Source of the DNA: Calendula officinalis
Taxonomy: Eukaryota > Streptophyta > Magnoliopsida > Asterales > Asteraceae
Reading direction: 5' to 3'
Assembly: GCA_963853835.1 (NCBI GenBank)
Contig: OY970828.1
Coordinates: 13,473,813-13,537,812 of the forward strand
DNA: 64,000 bases
The notes beneath the pieces were generated by a model. The model was not told the DNA's origin and ran no database searches. It saw nothing but the letters and a program-made list of their open reading frames with translations. Made by a program: the position numbers and the translations under genes. Position 1 is the stretch's first letter, and each line of letters starts with the position of its first letter. Shown here piece by piece: positions 36,093 through 48,462 of the stretch.

Positions 36093-37454
36093 TCATAGTT
36101 CACGAAATCCGGGTATCTTTTCCGAATCTCGTCTTTGACTTCCCAAGTCAAATTCGGCCCAAGTGAATGCTTCCACTTGACCAACACCAACTTTCGTTTC
36201 TAATATAGCCTCGGGCTCCTCGATTAACCGGTTCGGGCCGTCAACCCGCAACTCTTGCAATGGAATAATATTTTCAACTTCCCCGACAAACTTCTTCAAA
36301 TAACTTACGTGAAAGGTGTCATGCACACCTTGAAGCTTGGGTGGAAGTTCCAACTTAAATGCTTGAAGCCCGACCCGTTTCAATATCTTAAACGGTCCAA
36401 CATACCTTGGCCTTAGCTTTCCTTTCTTACCAAACCGCATCACACCTTTCCAAGGTGACACTTTCAACATGACCATATCACCGACATCCAAGTCGTATGG
36501 TCTTTTCTTTAAACCCGAATAACTTCGTTGTCTATCTTGGGCGACTTTCATGTTGGTTTGGATAATACCGATCTTTTCATTCGTCACTCTCACGATCTCG
36601 GGTCCCGTGAGTTGCGTTTCTCCCGCTTCTAACCAACAAGATGGAGTTCTACATTTTCTTCCATACAACGCCTCATAAGGCGGCATCTTGATAGTCGAGT
36701 GATAACTATTATTGTACGAAAACTCGACCAACGGTAAATGTTCATCTCATTTACCACCGAAGTCTAACACACACGATCTCAACATGTCTTCAACCGTTTG
36801 AATCGTTATTTCACTTTGACCGTCGGTTTGCAGGTGATATGCCGTGCTCAACCGCAACTTTGTACCCAACTCTTCTTGTAATGACCGCCAAAATCTCGAG
36901 GTAAACCTCGCGTCTCTATCGGATACAATCGATAATGGAACCCCGTGGAGTCGAACCACCTCATCAACATATAACTTAGCCAACTTCTCAAGTGGCAACG
37001 TTTCCCGAATGGCTAAAAATAACACACTCTTGGTCAATCGGTCAACTATGACCCAAATGGCATCGTGACCCTTACTCGTCTTCGGTAACCCTACTATGAA
37101 ATCCATAGTTATGTCTTCCCACTTTCCGGCCGGTACAACCAATGATTGAGCTACCCCATACGGTACTTGATGCTCGGCTTTCACTTGTGCACACGTGGCA
37201 CACTTAGAGATATACTTGGCCACTCTCGCCTTCATTCCGGGCCACCAATAAACCCGTTTCATATCTTGGTACGTCTTTGTACTTCCCGGGTGAATCGAAT
37301 ATTTTGACTTGTGCACATCATACAACAACTCTTTTCGGATGCCACCGAACTTAGGAACCCAAATACGACCGCCTACGGTCTTCAACCCTTGTGCATTTTC
37401 GAGAAAATGTTGTTTCTTACCTAACCGTTCTTGTCTTAACTCGTCTTTTCCCAT
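36093..37454 (-). pseudogene. Gypsy integrase, broken by a nonsense codon
   Basis: N-terminal HHCC zinc-binding part (H-x-G-STKTYQDMKRVYWWPG, CATCAQVK), core with DFIVGLPKT (first Asp), SDRDARFTSRFW (second Asp) and the expected Glu region reading LQTDGQSEI. A TGA at 36747-36749 interrupts the frame where relatives have Trp before DEHLPLVEF; the frame then continues through EFSYNNSYHSTI, YEALYGRKCRTP, and a C-terminal domain (GPFKIL, VFHVSYLKK-like). The first codons overlap the RT frame by about 19 bases in a different frame. Confidence 0.88.
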
Positions 37455-39349
37455 AACCTCTCGTTGGGCATTCTTGATTCTTTCGATAATACTCGAGACG
37501 AATCTATACGTGATAAAATTCCTCGGTTCGGGTTTTCATAGACCTTTCGACTCAAGGCGTCGGCTACTACATTAGCCTTTCCCGCATGATACACAATCTC
37601 ACAATCATAATCGGCAATCAACTCGATCCACCTTCTTTGTCGCATATTAAGATCTTTTTGAGTAAACACGTATTGTAGACTTTTATGATCCGTGTACAAC
37701 GTACACCGAGTACCATACAAATAATGCCTCCACAATTTTAAGGCAAATATAATCGCCGCCAATTCCAAGTCGTGTGTCGCGTACCTCAATTCCGCATTTT
37801 TCAATTGTCGCGAGGCATACGCGATCACCTTTCCTCTTTTCATGAACACACAACCGAGCCCTTGATTCGAAGCATCACTATAAACCACGAAATCTTCCAT
37901 ACCATCCAGTAATGTAAGAATATGCGCGTTACACAACTTTTCCTTCAACAAATTAAACGCCTCTTCTTGCTTCTTCTCACACACAAACTTCTCACTTTTT
38001 CTCGTTAATTTCGTTAGTGGAATCGCGATTCTCGAGAAGTCTTGTATAAATCTTCGGTAATAACCGGCTAATCCAAGGAAACTTCTAACCTCGGTTGGAG
38101 TTCTCGGAGGCTCCCAATTTGACACCGCTTCAATCTTGGACGGGTCAACCTTAATACCATCACACGTCACCACGTGACCTAAGAATTGCACTTCCCGCAA
38201 CCAAAATTCACACTTCGAGAATTTTGCATACAACTTCTCCCGTTTCAACACGTCTAGAACAAGCCTCAAATGACCTTCGTGTTCTTCCTCGGTTTTCGAA
38301 TAAATCAAAATATCGTCAATGAACACGATCAAGAACTTATCAAGGAATGGTTTACAAACCCGATTCATCAAATCCATAAAAATAGCCGGCGCGTTTGTAA
38401 GACCAAACGACATCACTAGGAATTCATAATGACCATAGGTGTCGCCTTCTTTCACCCGAACTTGATGATAACTCGACCTCAAGTCGATCTTCGAGAAATA
38501 ACTAGCACCTTGCAATTGGTCGAATAAGTCATCAATTCTCGGCAACGGGTAACGGTTCTTAATGGTTACCTTATTCAACTCCCGGTAGTCGATACACATT
38601 CTCATCGAACCGTCTTTCTTTTTAACAAATAACACCGGTGCACCCCATGGCGACGAACTCGGACGAATAAAACCTTTGTCTAACAAATCTTGCAATTGAG
38701 TCATCACTTCCCGCATCTCGGTGGGAGCTAAACAGTAGGGAGCACGAGCAATCGGCGTCGCCCCCGGAACTAAATCAATTTTAAACTCGACTTGTCTCTC
38801 CGGTGGCAAACCGGGCAAGTCATCGGGAAATACCTCGGGGAAATCCCGAATAATTTTGACGTTATCCATCGTCTTCTTTTCTTTTCCGTCATCTAATACA
38901 TATGCAATAAACGATGCATAACCTTTCGATATACTTTTCCTCGCCTTAATGGCGATAATCACATTAGGCATGTGATGTCGTTTCTCCCCATAAACATACA
39001 CTTTCTCATTCTCGGGTGTCCTAATCGACACTATTTTCTTTCCACACAAAATCTTGGCTTGGTGCATACCCAACCAATCCATACCGATAACCACATCAAA
39101 CGCCCTAATTCCCATGGGCAACAAATCTACCTTAAACTTTCTACCGTCTATTTCTATTTCACAATTTCTATAAATACATTCAACCATAGACGTTTTCCCG
39201 TCGGCTACTTCTATCTCATAAACCTCATCTAACATCTCGGACGGCACATTCAATTTACAACCGAACTCATAAGACACAAACGAATAATTGGAACCCGAAT
39301 CAAACAAAATATGAGTTGGCAAGGAGTTAATGAATAAAGTACCTGACAC
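37436..39349 (-). pseudogene. Gypsy protease, reverse transcriptase and RNase H
   Basis: 637 codons open. Protease active site LFDSGSNYSFVS near residue 17; RT begins near VEFKIDLVPGATPI, with DYRELNKVTIKNRYP, FSKIDLRSSYHQ and the catalytic VFIDDILIYS; RNase H with YSDASNQGLGCV, ATHDLELAAI and YTDHKSLQYV. Between GDT and YGHYEF the usual seven residues (KTAFRTR-like block) are absent, a 21-bp in-frame loss near 38437 inside RT. The frame runs out at the border with integrase through a frameshift. Confidence 0.92.
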
Positions 39350-40170
39350 TAGGGCTGTCGAAAATAACCGTAACCCGTTCTACCCGCCCGACCCATTTCG
39401 AATTTGGATATATCGGGTCGGGTAGTTCGGGTATCGGGTAGAAACATTCGGGTATCGGGTAATCCGAAAATATAACGAATCGGGTATCGGGTAATATTTT
39501 AAGTCGGCGGGTATACCCGAATACCCGAATTTTTTAAAAGGGTTTTATTTAGAAGGTAAATCATAGATTTTTGGTAATAGAGCTACATGGAATCTGGGGT
39601 TATAGAAGCTGATATGGGAATCAAAGGACAAATATGTTACGATTTTCTTCTTTTTATACGAACATTAAGGTGTCAAATTGAAGATGCAATATGGATTAGT
39701 TTATTTTGGAAACTTACAACTTTGTAATGTTGATTTTGAACTTGGTTTTGGTTTTTGTGTTTTTTGTTTTCAAGACTATTTACATTCAATTGCATTTTGG
39801 TTTTCTAGTTTGCACTATTTGAAGTTTGATAAATGTATTTTCAAGACTATTTACATTCAATTGCATTTTGGTTTTTTAGTTTGCACTGTTTGAAGTTTGA
39901 TAAATGTAAAACTCCAATGATTGTCTTGATTTAATTTTTAGTTTACATATTAAAGATTGGTAATTATAATTTTTGTTAACTAAAAGTTTAAGCAAAATTT
40001 TTGGGTATTATTGGATATACCCGTACCCGACCCATTATCCGAAGTACCCATACCCAAATACCCGAATTTAATTTGGTTCGGGTATTGGGTATTTTTGATA
40101 TATGAAAAAAACCGATCTACCCGACCCGAACTACCTGATACCCGAAAAAATTACCCGATCAACACCCCTA
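39350..40170. mobile_element. hAT-type element inside the gypsy element, 821 bp, perfect 8-bp duplication
   Basis: Begins TAGGGCTGTCGAAAATAACC and ends GATCAACACCCCTA, flanked by cctgacac on both sides (39342-39349 and 40171-40178). It splits gag from protease. Both ends are packed with ggtcgggta/tacccgacc motifs. The centre holds a tandem pair of about 71 bp (caagactatttacattcaat at about 39770 and 39841). A shorter relative sits at 54914-55454. Confidence 0.9.
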
Positions 40171-41458
40171 CCTGACACCACATCGTGTGCCTCCTTCGCC
40201 TCCTCCCGAGTGAGTTGGAAGGACCGCCCCTTCACCTTTGCCGGTTCCACTTTCTTTTGAGTCGTGGACACCATCGACTCTATTCCCTTCTTCGGGCATA
40301 CATTGCTATAATGCCCCTTTTCATGGCATGAGTAGCACTCCACATCGGCCGACAACTTGGCCTTACAATCCCGGACTATATGCCCCATCTTGCCACAACT
40401 ATAACAAGCCTTTGACTCTCCTCGGCATATGCCGGTATGATTTTTCCCGCATTTCTTGCACGGGCCAACACTTCCTTGTTTAGAGAAGCTCGAAGTGAAC
40501 TTCCCTTTCTTGAACGAACTAGAGCCGCTCTCGGCTTTCCTTTTCTCGCCCACATGGGCCCTCTCGGCAACACGTGCCTCATTCACTTCTTCAACACCCC
40601 GGGCGGCACTAATGGCCTCATCAAGTGTGACCGCTCTCTTGACTTCCAATGGTAGTCCCACGCTAACCCACTAGCATACCGAACCACCCTCAACCTCTCA
40701 TCCGAGTAGGTTTTAGCAACAAACGGGAGCAATCCCGTGAACTTTCTCGAGTATTCCTCGATTGACAAATCACCCTTCTTAAGGGTCACGAACTTCTCGT
40801 GCATCTTTTCCGAATCCCTTTCGGGACAAAATTTCTTTTTCAATCTCGTGGTGAATTCATCCCACGTCATTTTCTCAACCACCTCCCTCCCGAGGGTTTC
40901 ATACACGATATCCCACCAAACCATGGCATCTTCTTTTAACAATTGTGACGCATACGTCACCATATCGGCATCCTTACACTTGCTACTACCGATAACCCTC
41001 TCGGTCTCCCGGATCCACCTCATAGTTACCTTCGGGTCCGAACTACCCTTGTACACATTTGGCTTACAAGGCATGAAGGATTTAAACGAACAACCTTCTT
41101 TCACAACGGGCTTTGCCCTAGCATCACTTTGGCCACCCGTGGAGGACTTTCCTTCACCGGTGCCACTTCCCCCGGTTCTCTCATCCGATCTAGCCTCGGA
41201 TTCACGGTCTCCACCTGACCTCTCACGGTCCCCAATAATTCGGTGCACTTCCTCGGCCACCGTCCCTTTGATTTGATCAATAATAGTTTGGAGATCCGCC
41301 ATAGTTACCGGAGTCCTATTTTCTCCGACCTCCGACTCACCCATTCGATGCATCGACGGTTGACTTTCTTGTTCAACCACAACCTCAACATGAGGTATCT
41401 CCTCCTCCCGGCCCTCCGGGGCTCTACCACTTCTACGCGTGGTCACCATTTCTTTCAA
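40171..41458 (-). pseudogene. Gypsy gag, frameshifted
   Basis: First frame (40583-41458) carries a Glu/Arg-rich N-terminus and the retrotransposon gag domain (YASQLLKEDAMVWWD, TWDEFTTRLKKKFCPE, LSIEEYSRKFTGLLPF). The second frame (up to 40661) continues with LPLEVKRAVTLDEAI and three zinc-knuckle-like units (CKKCGKNHTGIC, CYSCGKMGHIVRDC, CYSCHEKGHYSNVC). The shift lies near 40660, by a partially duplicated ggttagcgtggga. Confidence 0.9.
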
Positions 41459-41684
41459 TCAAGACTATACGAAAGGCATTAAACATTTAGTACCTTATGT
41501 ACAACCCATTAGTCGCATAAGACTCAATATCCATAATCATATCAAATTTCATCGGTCCCCTAGGTTCAACCCTAAACTTAATATAAAGTCTCAAGGTCAA
41601 CCTATGATCTTAAGGATTCTTATATTCCTAATGCTACAGTCTAAGACTAGGATGGTCATCCAATCTAATTCACTTAAACAGTAG

Positions 41685-41697
41685 CTCTGATACCAAG
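41685..41697 (-). promoter_or_regulatory. Primer binding site of the gypsy element
   Basis: On the minus strand TTGGTATCAGAGC lies next to the 5' LTR, complementary to initiator tRNA-Met. Confidence 0.85.
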
Positions 41698-41698
41698 T

Positions 41699-43394
41699 TG
41701 TAACACCTCAAATTTTAATACAAAACATTTGCCCAAAATAAATCATTTTTCATAAATAGAAGAACTATTCCAAAATATGCATTTACAAAAACCTTTGGTA
41801 TGAAAATTAGAGTATAAAGTTTGGTGTTACAAAATAGATCAAAACCAAAGCTAAGCATAAATCCAATCTAAAGTTCTTCTACTCTAGGCCCCGCATCTCT
41901 ATCCATGCGTACCTAAACCTTCGATCCCGAACCTGAGTACATAGCAAAACAAACAAGGAGTACGTGAGACAAAACGTCTCGTGAGCTACATGGGTTTAGA
42001 CCCAATAATAATAATAGTTGTATGACATATAGACAAACATGTATGTAAATCATCCATCTAACTAGTCACCCTATTGTGACTATAATACTTTGCTTTCCTA
42101 GCAATCATATCTAGTTATCGGGTTGCCCCCGAACTAACTAGAACCACCTTGACTTATTAACCGAAATCCATCGCCATTAATAAGCCTCAAGATACCGGCA
42201 AGAGGGATTCGCCCAATCTACCAATACATGCCTTACTCACCGGACTACCTCCAGTTAGCAAGACTACTATCGTGGTGGAGTCGATGGGAATCCACCCAAC
42301 TGCCCCTCACACCACACCTCATGATCGGGGGTCCCCCGCATCATCACATCATCTCAACATATCAGAACTCAATGGTTATGTCAATCTAGCTCTCGGCTAT
42401 CACGTCTATCAACAAACAAGTTAGTTCAATACTATTATCGGTATAACTAACTACTAACTACTAGTCTACACAATTAAGCAAATAGACCATAACACAAGTA
42501 ATAAAGGGATTTCATAGGCTATGTCAGTAAATTTCCACACGTACTCACCTTAGCAATAAGATGCTCCAACCGAATTCTTGCCACCAAATCTCTTGCTTCA
42601 CAAATTCACCGACTTTCCAAGATGTCACCGAAAGCCTAGTATGATGATCACAAGATGTTCAACATCTCATACTACCAATAATGTATCCATTAACCTCTAA
42701 TTACCATTAACTAACTTTTTCCCCAATTATGGTGATTTACCAAACCCTAGGTTTAACCAACCCTTAAGATTCTTACCAATCGAAATCATACACTTGTTTC
42801 CTTTGTTAATATACCATCTATTAAGTGTATACATCATTTATTCACAATAAACCATAACCCCCAATAACTAGGGTTTCAATCCCAACCATCAAAACACATA
42901 GATCTAAAGCTACAAAGATCAAGGAGTGAAGATATACCTTTAATCTTCACTTTGGAGTGAAATCTATCAAGCTTTGATGAACAAATCGACCCAAATCAGC
43001 TCTTGCACTCAAAAATCGCCAAGGAGAAAACTAGGGTTTTGGAATTTCATTAAATGAGCTAAAATCCGACTTTAATGCTGTCGACCAGAGTTCACGGCGC
43101 TAACTATGTGCTTGCACGCCAACTTCGCGATCGTTATCAACTCGCGAACTACATCACGCTCAAAAGCCAAATCCGCTGGAGACGGTTCCCGATCGGGAAC
43201 TATAGTTCGCGGCGCTAACTCCCAAATGCAGCAGGGCTGCATTTTTCGGTTGTTGTCTCGACCCGGTTTCGCCCATAAGTTTCTCATACGGTCTCCAAAC
43301 GACACGAAACCAACTTCTACGTTCTTTAAACGATTTATCCTTATTTATCATATTTTTATTCAATTTATTTATTTACAAATTTCGGGTCGTTACA
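41699..43394 (-). repeat. 5' LTR of the gypsy element (1,696 bp)
   Basis: Pairs with 34336-36052. Lacks short pieces present there (for example four bases in ctatgtactcag, and about 20 bases around the gaactaagttcgcg block). Confidence 0.93.
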
Positions 43395-43399
43395 CATAT

Positions 43400-44629
43400 A
43401 GCAGATGACCAAACTCCTTTCCCTTAGATATCATAAACCTCTTCCCTTTAAAATTAATATCAGGCGATCTGTGAAGGTCGTTGCGACGCCCAAACCCACT
43501 TGGGACTCATCGGTTGGGAGGCCATGTAAGGGGTGAGACATGTGAGAGCGGACACATCCTTACGAGTAGTCTTAAGGTGCATAAATTCGAGTAACTTAGA
43601 ATTTGACCCCCCCTAATTTCGATTGACTAGTTATTGAGAACTGAATTTCAAACTCTTATAGTGTTGAGGTTGAAATTAGAGTCCAACGGGTTTAAACAAG
43701 AAGCTAGAAGAGCTTTAGCCATTGGACCACGTCGATCCATCCTACCTAAATAGTAAGTCTTTTCTTGTTCGTTCTTCGGATGAGATTAGACTAATTCCTT
43801 CCGGCTAATGAAGAGACTACTCCAGTGATAGGGATTTTACCGATGCTGAAGGTAGCTTGCTTACCAAGCCATCCACTTGAGAAGCTGGTCGCTAGAAAGA
43901 AGCGACGATGAAGCGAAACTGTGTACGAAACATTCGAACATGCGAGTTGATCAAAGTCTTCACGGGTAAGATTTTCTAAACCACCTATATTATTACCCCC
44001 ACCCCCCCCCCCCCCCACCACTCTCTCGTGGTATAACTTTGTGCAAACCAGAACAATTTTAACCATGAAACTAAGCGGCACCACTTCTTCGATTGCATCT
44101 TCATTTAGAAACCCTACGTTATACCAACGCGAAGAGTGTAGATGGAGAGATAGTATCCTCTGTGTGTATTTTATGTATAAAATATGTAAACTAATTAAAG
44201 TATGAAAAATATTAAGTGAATGAATATTATACATAAATTTCACTATTTCAGTTAAGTTGAAAAATATATAACTTCAATTTTTCTCACCGTCAATTTGTGT
44301 TATCATTGAGAGGCGTTAAGTGTGGCGCATTTCATTCTGGATCGTTATGATCAATGACACGTATTTAAACGACATTGATTGACGCTTTTTATTGTTGAAT
44401 AACTTTTTAAGACACGTGCAACATCTACTAATTTTTTTATCCTGCCTTAAACTTCAGTTTGTTCTTGAAAAAGAACCAAAAAGTACAACTTGTTTACCTT
44501 TAAACTGATATCAACAAAAATAAATACAGTTTTGATGAGACATTACATAAACTCGAATCAAATATACTCTTTTACTGAGCGTCGTATATATTTTATAAAC
44601 ATATATTTGGTGCAAATTTTTGGATGGTT
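43400..44629. other. Spacer between gypsy element and LPA3 gene, no gene seen
   Basis: Contains a 15-base C run (44002-44016). The minus strand has a 150-codon open stretch (43791-44243) with no recognisable domain and the poly-C run through it, so it is not called. The last few hundred bases are probably LPA3 3' UTR and flank. Confidence 0.5.
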
Positions 44630-46929
44630 TCACTTGGAAATAAATTTCATGAATCTGTTGAGTGATTTGAAAATTCCTACCGCCTCACTAACCAACGATT
44701 GACCCTCCTCCGAATCATCTCCACCTTCTCCAAATATCATCTGAAATCCCGTTTAATTTTCGTTTATTATCATAATCATAATTAACCATAAATTAGACTC
44801 TAATTCTTTACTAACCTCAATGTCTTCTGAGTCAGGTCGGCTTATCATTTCCTTGCCTAGTATGTAACGATTTGGTCTATTCTTGTCATCAAAAAACACC
44901 TTCCATAATCTGGTAAAATAATACATTTATATCTGTTAATTAGACAGTCACTAACAAATAAATGACTAACACGATTTTAATTATAATTACAATTATTACC
45001 CGGGATAGCATCTAAATACAGCACCTGTAGGTAACGGTTTCATTGAATAAACTGTTGTGAAAGTTCTGCAAGTTGTACGAAAAACAAAATGTTAATGAAA
45101 ATGACTGTTAAATGACTATAATTTACGGTTTTACCCTTCTATATGATATAGAGATTAGAGAGTTACCTTAAGAAATATCTTCTTAACTTCCTAACATTAA
45201 ATCCAATTCCAACTTCCTCGCTTATAAGACGTGGGTTCCACATAATTAGAGGTCGTGGCTAATACAACATCAAGAAAACATAATTAAGCAAATAATTCAC
45301 AAAATAATAAATAATTAAATAAATTAAATATAAAGTTGTACAAGATGAGGATTAAACATTACCGGTTCATCTGATAGATTAGAGGCAATTCGCTCTACGT
45401 ATTCCAACATTTGATAATCGGGCAGTACCATCACAACAATCTCATCTTCTTTCTCCACAGGTTTTCTGTCACTTAAACTGGATAAAAAGTCAAAATAAGT
45501 CAACACCACCAAAAAGTCAAAATCAACAGGTAATTGTGATGAGATTACCTTGCAAAACCGAAAGTGGCATCATCCCACCTGTACTTCAAAAGTGCAGCAG
45601 CACCAGCATCAGGATATATTGCTTTCACTCTCTGATGATGAAACATTAATATAAATAAGCAATTTAATTCATGCAAATTTAGATGTTTTTTATGATAAAA
45701 AAATAAGTAATTAACTAACTAACCTCACATCCTGTTTCTTGTATTAGGGAATCAACAAAAATTCTTGATAGCTCCCAGAGTTCAGCTTGGGCACCTTCAT
45801 CATCAAGAAACTGCAGTTGAGGGATTAGCAGCTCTACCTGCAAAAGACATTATGAATGTAAGAGTAAAATTACATAAATGGTCCTTTAAGTTTGTACCAT
45901 ATTACATATTTGGTCCTTTAGTTTCATAAATTACAAATTTTAAGTATTAGTAGACTACATACAATGGCTCTCATCCCTCCTGAGGACACAAATGCAGCAC
46001 TTGCTTCACTTGATTGTCTAACTGCTCCTTCCAAATCTGAAGGCAAGCAACTGAAATATATTTCTATTAACAAAAAATAAAAATAAAATACTGTTTATGT
46101 GGGTCCCATTTCAATGATATGACATGTGATTTTCCTACAGTATCAGCTGATATCCTCAGTAACATGCAATTTTTATTAAAATATCATCAAATTATGTGTA
46201 ATTTTGAAGAATTATTTACAGGTTATGTTATGTATTTAGGTTTAAATTATTTATTTTCTATCTGTTACCCACAAACCCTAAACCCTATTCGTTCTATTGC
46301 ATTTGTTACCTAAGATGCCAACTTTCAAGTTGAAATTATCAATTTACCCGTTGTGTTACCTAATATTTGTAAGCCTTATTCATAGTGTTGCTTTTGTTAC
46401 CTAAGATGCTAATATTTTTTTCCTGACCTCTAACAACATTTTGTAGATATTATCCACTTTTAAACTTCAAGTTAATAGTCAAATTTACTATAAAATGTAA
46501 CAGAGCTATTACATGTCTCAAATATCGTTTTCTTCAAGTAGGATCCTAATCAATAATACAGGGTAGTGAGGTCAGGATTCAGGAACACTAATAATTTATA
46601 ACAATAACCCTAGCAGATATGGAAGCTTAGTTCAATTTTTAACAAAAATCGTATGTATAATACCTGTCATCTTCTTCTTCTTCTACTACTACTTGTTGTA
46701 TCGAAGGTGATGCAATTTCTTCATCTGAAGATTGACCTTGAAACTTATCAAACTTGGCGTACGTTCTGGAGTCAAATTGAGGTCTATGGAGTGAAATTCC
46801 ATTATAGCCACACGATTCGAAAGGGTAGAGAGATGATTGTAAGCAAGAAGATGAGGGTAATTTGGGAATAGATGCAACACAAGTAGAAGAAGAAGAAGAG
46901 CAGATATTTAAGTAATGTGAGGAAGCCAT
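44630..46929 (-). CDS. LPA3: Chloroplast DUF1995 protein, probably LOW PSII ACCUMULATION 3, 9 exons
   Basis: LPA3 of Arabidopsis assists photosystem II assembly in the chloroplast. Exons from the 5' end: 46664-46929, 45963-46050, 45724-45837, 45549-45631, 45363-45477, 45167-45258, 45000-45065, 44816-44909, 44630-44740, summing to 342 aa with all phases consistent. The first ~70 residues are Ser-rich and fit a transit peptide, followed by an acidic stretch (VVVEEEEDD). The DUF1995 part contains LPSDLEGAVRQS, QLQFLDDEGAQAELWELSR, AGAAALLKYRWDDATFGFA, DEIVVMVLPDYQMLEYVE, PLIMWNPRLISEEVG and VFRCYPGLWKVFF. DUF1995 has several plant members; assignment to LPA3 is from memory of family sequence and could be a close paralogue. 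Confidence 0.8.
45862..45950. mobile_element. Partial GAGTAAATTAC-type MITE in LPA3 intron 2
   Basis: agagtaaaattacataaatg, gtcctttaagtttgtaccat and catatttggtcctttagttt match one arm of the hairpin at 28344-28684. Only the left arm is present, filling most of a 125-bp intron. Confidence 0.6.
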
Positions 46930-47491
46930 GAAAGGAACTACGATATGAAAATCAATTGATTATAAGGGGATAACATTCTGGTGTTCAAGGGTTCGTCTAC
47001 AGTCACTGCTTCCAAGATATTTGCATAAAAATTTGACAAATTTCGCATGGTGTTTGGGAAAGCATATTTTAAAACCTTACTTTAACACCCCGTTAATTAA
47101 CCAATTGGTCTCACCAAAGATTACTTTGAAGGGTTTGTATACAAAAAATCCTGGGTACATGATTTGCTAACAACATTCTTCAGGAGATTAATAAGAAGAT
47201 ATAATTTATTCTCTAATAAATAGATATACTCGAGGAATGCATATTGTCCGCTTAAAGTCACTGCAAATGTCAGACTACTATCTTACTAATTTGCCGTTCA
47301 CAAAATAAAAACACCCCATTAATTGAAAATTAGAAGGGTATCCATGTAATGTGGTTGCGGATATTATATTTTGCACTGACTAATTGGTGCATGGTGGTTA
47401 TTCTAGTGATGGTGGTTTGTGGTTGATTTAACTTTTTTAAGTTTAAATGATTAATAAATATAATTATACAGTATTGAACATATGATCGATC
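46930..47491. other. LPA3 5' flank
   Basis: AT-rich. LPA3 promoter is expected here. ggtgtttgggaaagc at about 47051 resembles a MITE end; no partner was found. Confidence 0.4.
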
Positions 47492-48096
47492 AGAGCATCT
47501 CCGATTGAAGCTTGTAAAACTTATTGCTATTTAAATAAACTTTTGGATGACTTTTCATTATTGGAGTGAAGAGTTATTTTTTTTTAAGTTTATTCTAATG
47601 ACTTATTTTTCCATAACCTGTTAATTAACTTTCAATATATGAGTTATTTAGTCTTTATATTTATTAATTTTACATTTTAAACCATATATAAATTTATATG
47701 TAAATCCTTTATTATTTTTAAAACTATAAATGGCAACTTTGTTATATTTCAATATTTTTAATAAAGAACAAGTATGATAATTAGTTTTGTTGTTTTTGTG
47801 GTACGTTAAATTTTATAAAATGCTATAAAACTTGTCATTTTTTTTGAAATGACAAATATATTATTGTAAACTATAAAAAATAAACTATAATTAATTTGAC
47901 AACTTTGTCAAATTATATATGAGGAAAATTTATAAAACATTTGAGATTAATAAATGTAAACTAGTAATATTAATAAAAAAAGCTTTTTGAAATATTAACC
48001 ATTAAAGATGCTTTTTATAAATAGGTTTTTTGTTAGTAGAAACTTGATATGCCAAAAGCTATAATTCATTATGAGGTTAACTATTTGGGATGCTCT
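47492..48096. mobile_element. AT-rich MITE, AGAGCATCTCC ends
   Basis: Left agagcatctccgattgaagc; right actatttgggatgctct. The ends are inverted (AGAGCATC). Very AT-rich interior without a frame. Related to 3673-4190. Confidence 0.6.
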
Positions 48097-48307
48097 TAGG
48101 TCAGTTGGCTGGGATCTTATACTAATAACACAATGATTGTAAATTTAAATCTTACAAAATGTATATTTTTTTAAAACAAATATTCTTGAATTAATAATGA
48201 ATTTTAAGCGTTCTTAATTTGGAAATGCCTAAATTAGAGAAATTATATTGCACTCCCAAAATCCACACTGCACAATGGACCAAAAATATTTCAAAGAGAA
48301 ATGATAT

Positions 48308-48462
48308 TTAGTCCTATCATTTAGACATACTCATAGACCTACTCATTTGATAGGATGACATGTGTATTCCACTCATTCTCTCTCCTAATATTATCCATTG
48401 TTTTTGACACGTGTCTTAATCTAATGAGTAGGCCTATGAGTAGGTCTAAATAGTAGGCTTAA
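48308..48462. mobile_element. Small fold-back element
   Basis: Left tttagacatactcatagacc and right ggcctatgagtaggtctaaa pair, with gacatgtg/cacgtgtc inside. 155 bp, no gene. The rest of 48097-49364 shows nothing recognisable. Confidence 0.6.

Larger units (their letters stand above)
34336..43394 (-). mobile_element. Full-length, inactive Ty3/gypsy LTR retrotransposon
   Basis: LTRs 34336-36052 and 41699-43394, perfect flanking duplication catat (34331-34335 and 43395-43399). On the minus strand the order is 5' LTR, tRNA-Met primer site, gag, [hAT MITE], protease-RT-RNase H, integrase, purine tract (AAGGGGTAGATAG), 3' LTR; integrase after RNase H identifies Ty3/gypsy. Damage: frameshift in gag, a 0.8-kb insertion between gag and protease, a short deletion in RT, a frameshift before integrase and a nonsense codon in integrase. 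It cannot encode a full polyprotein. Confidence 0.95.

Noticed and set aside
43791..44243. 150-codon minus-strand open frame
   Set aside because: No known domain, and the frame crosses a 15-base C run that translates to poly-Gly; no support from splice or start context.
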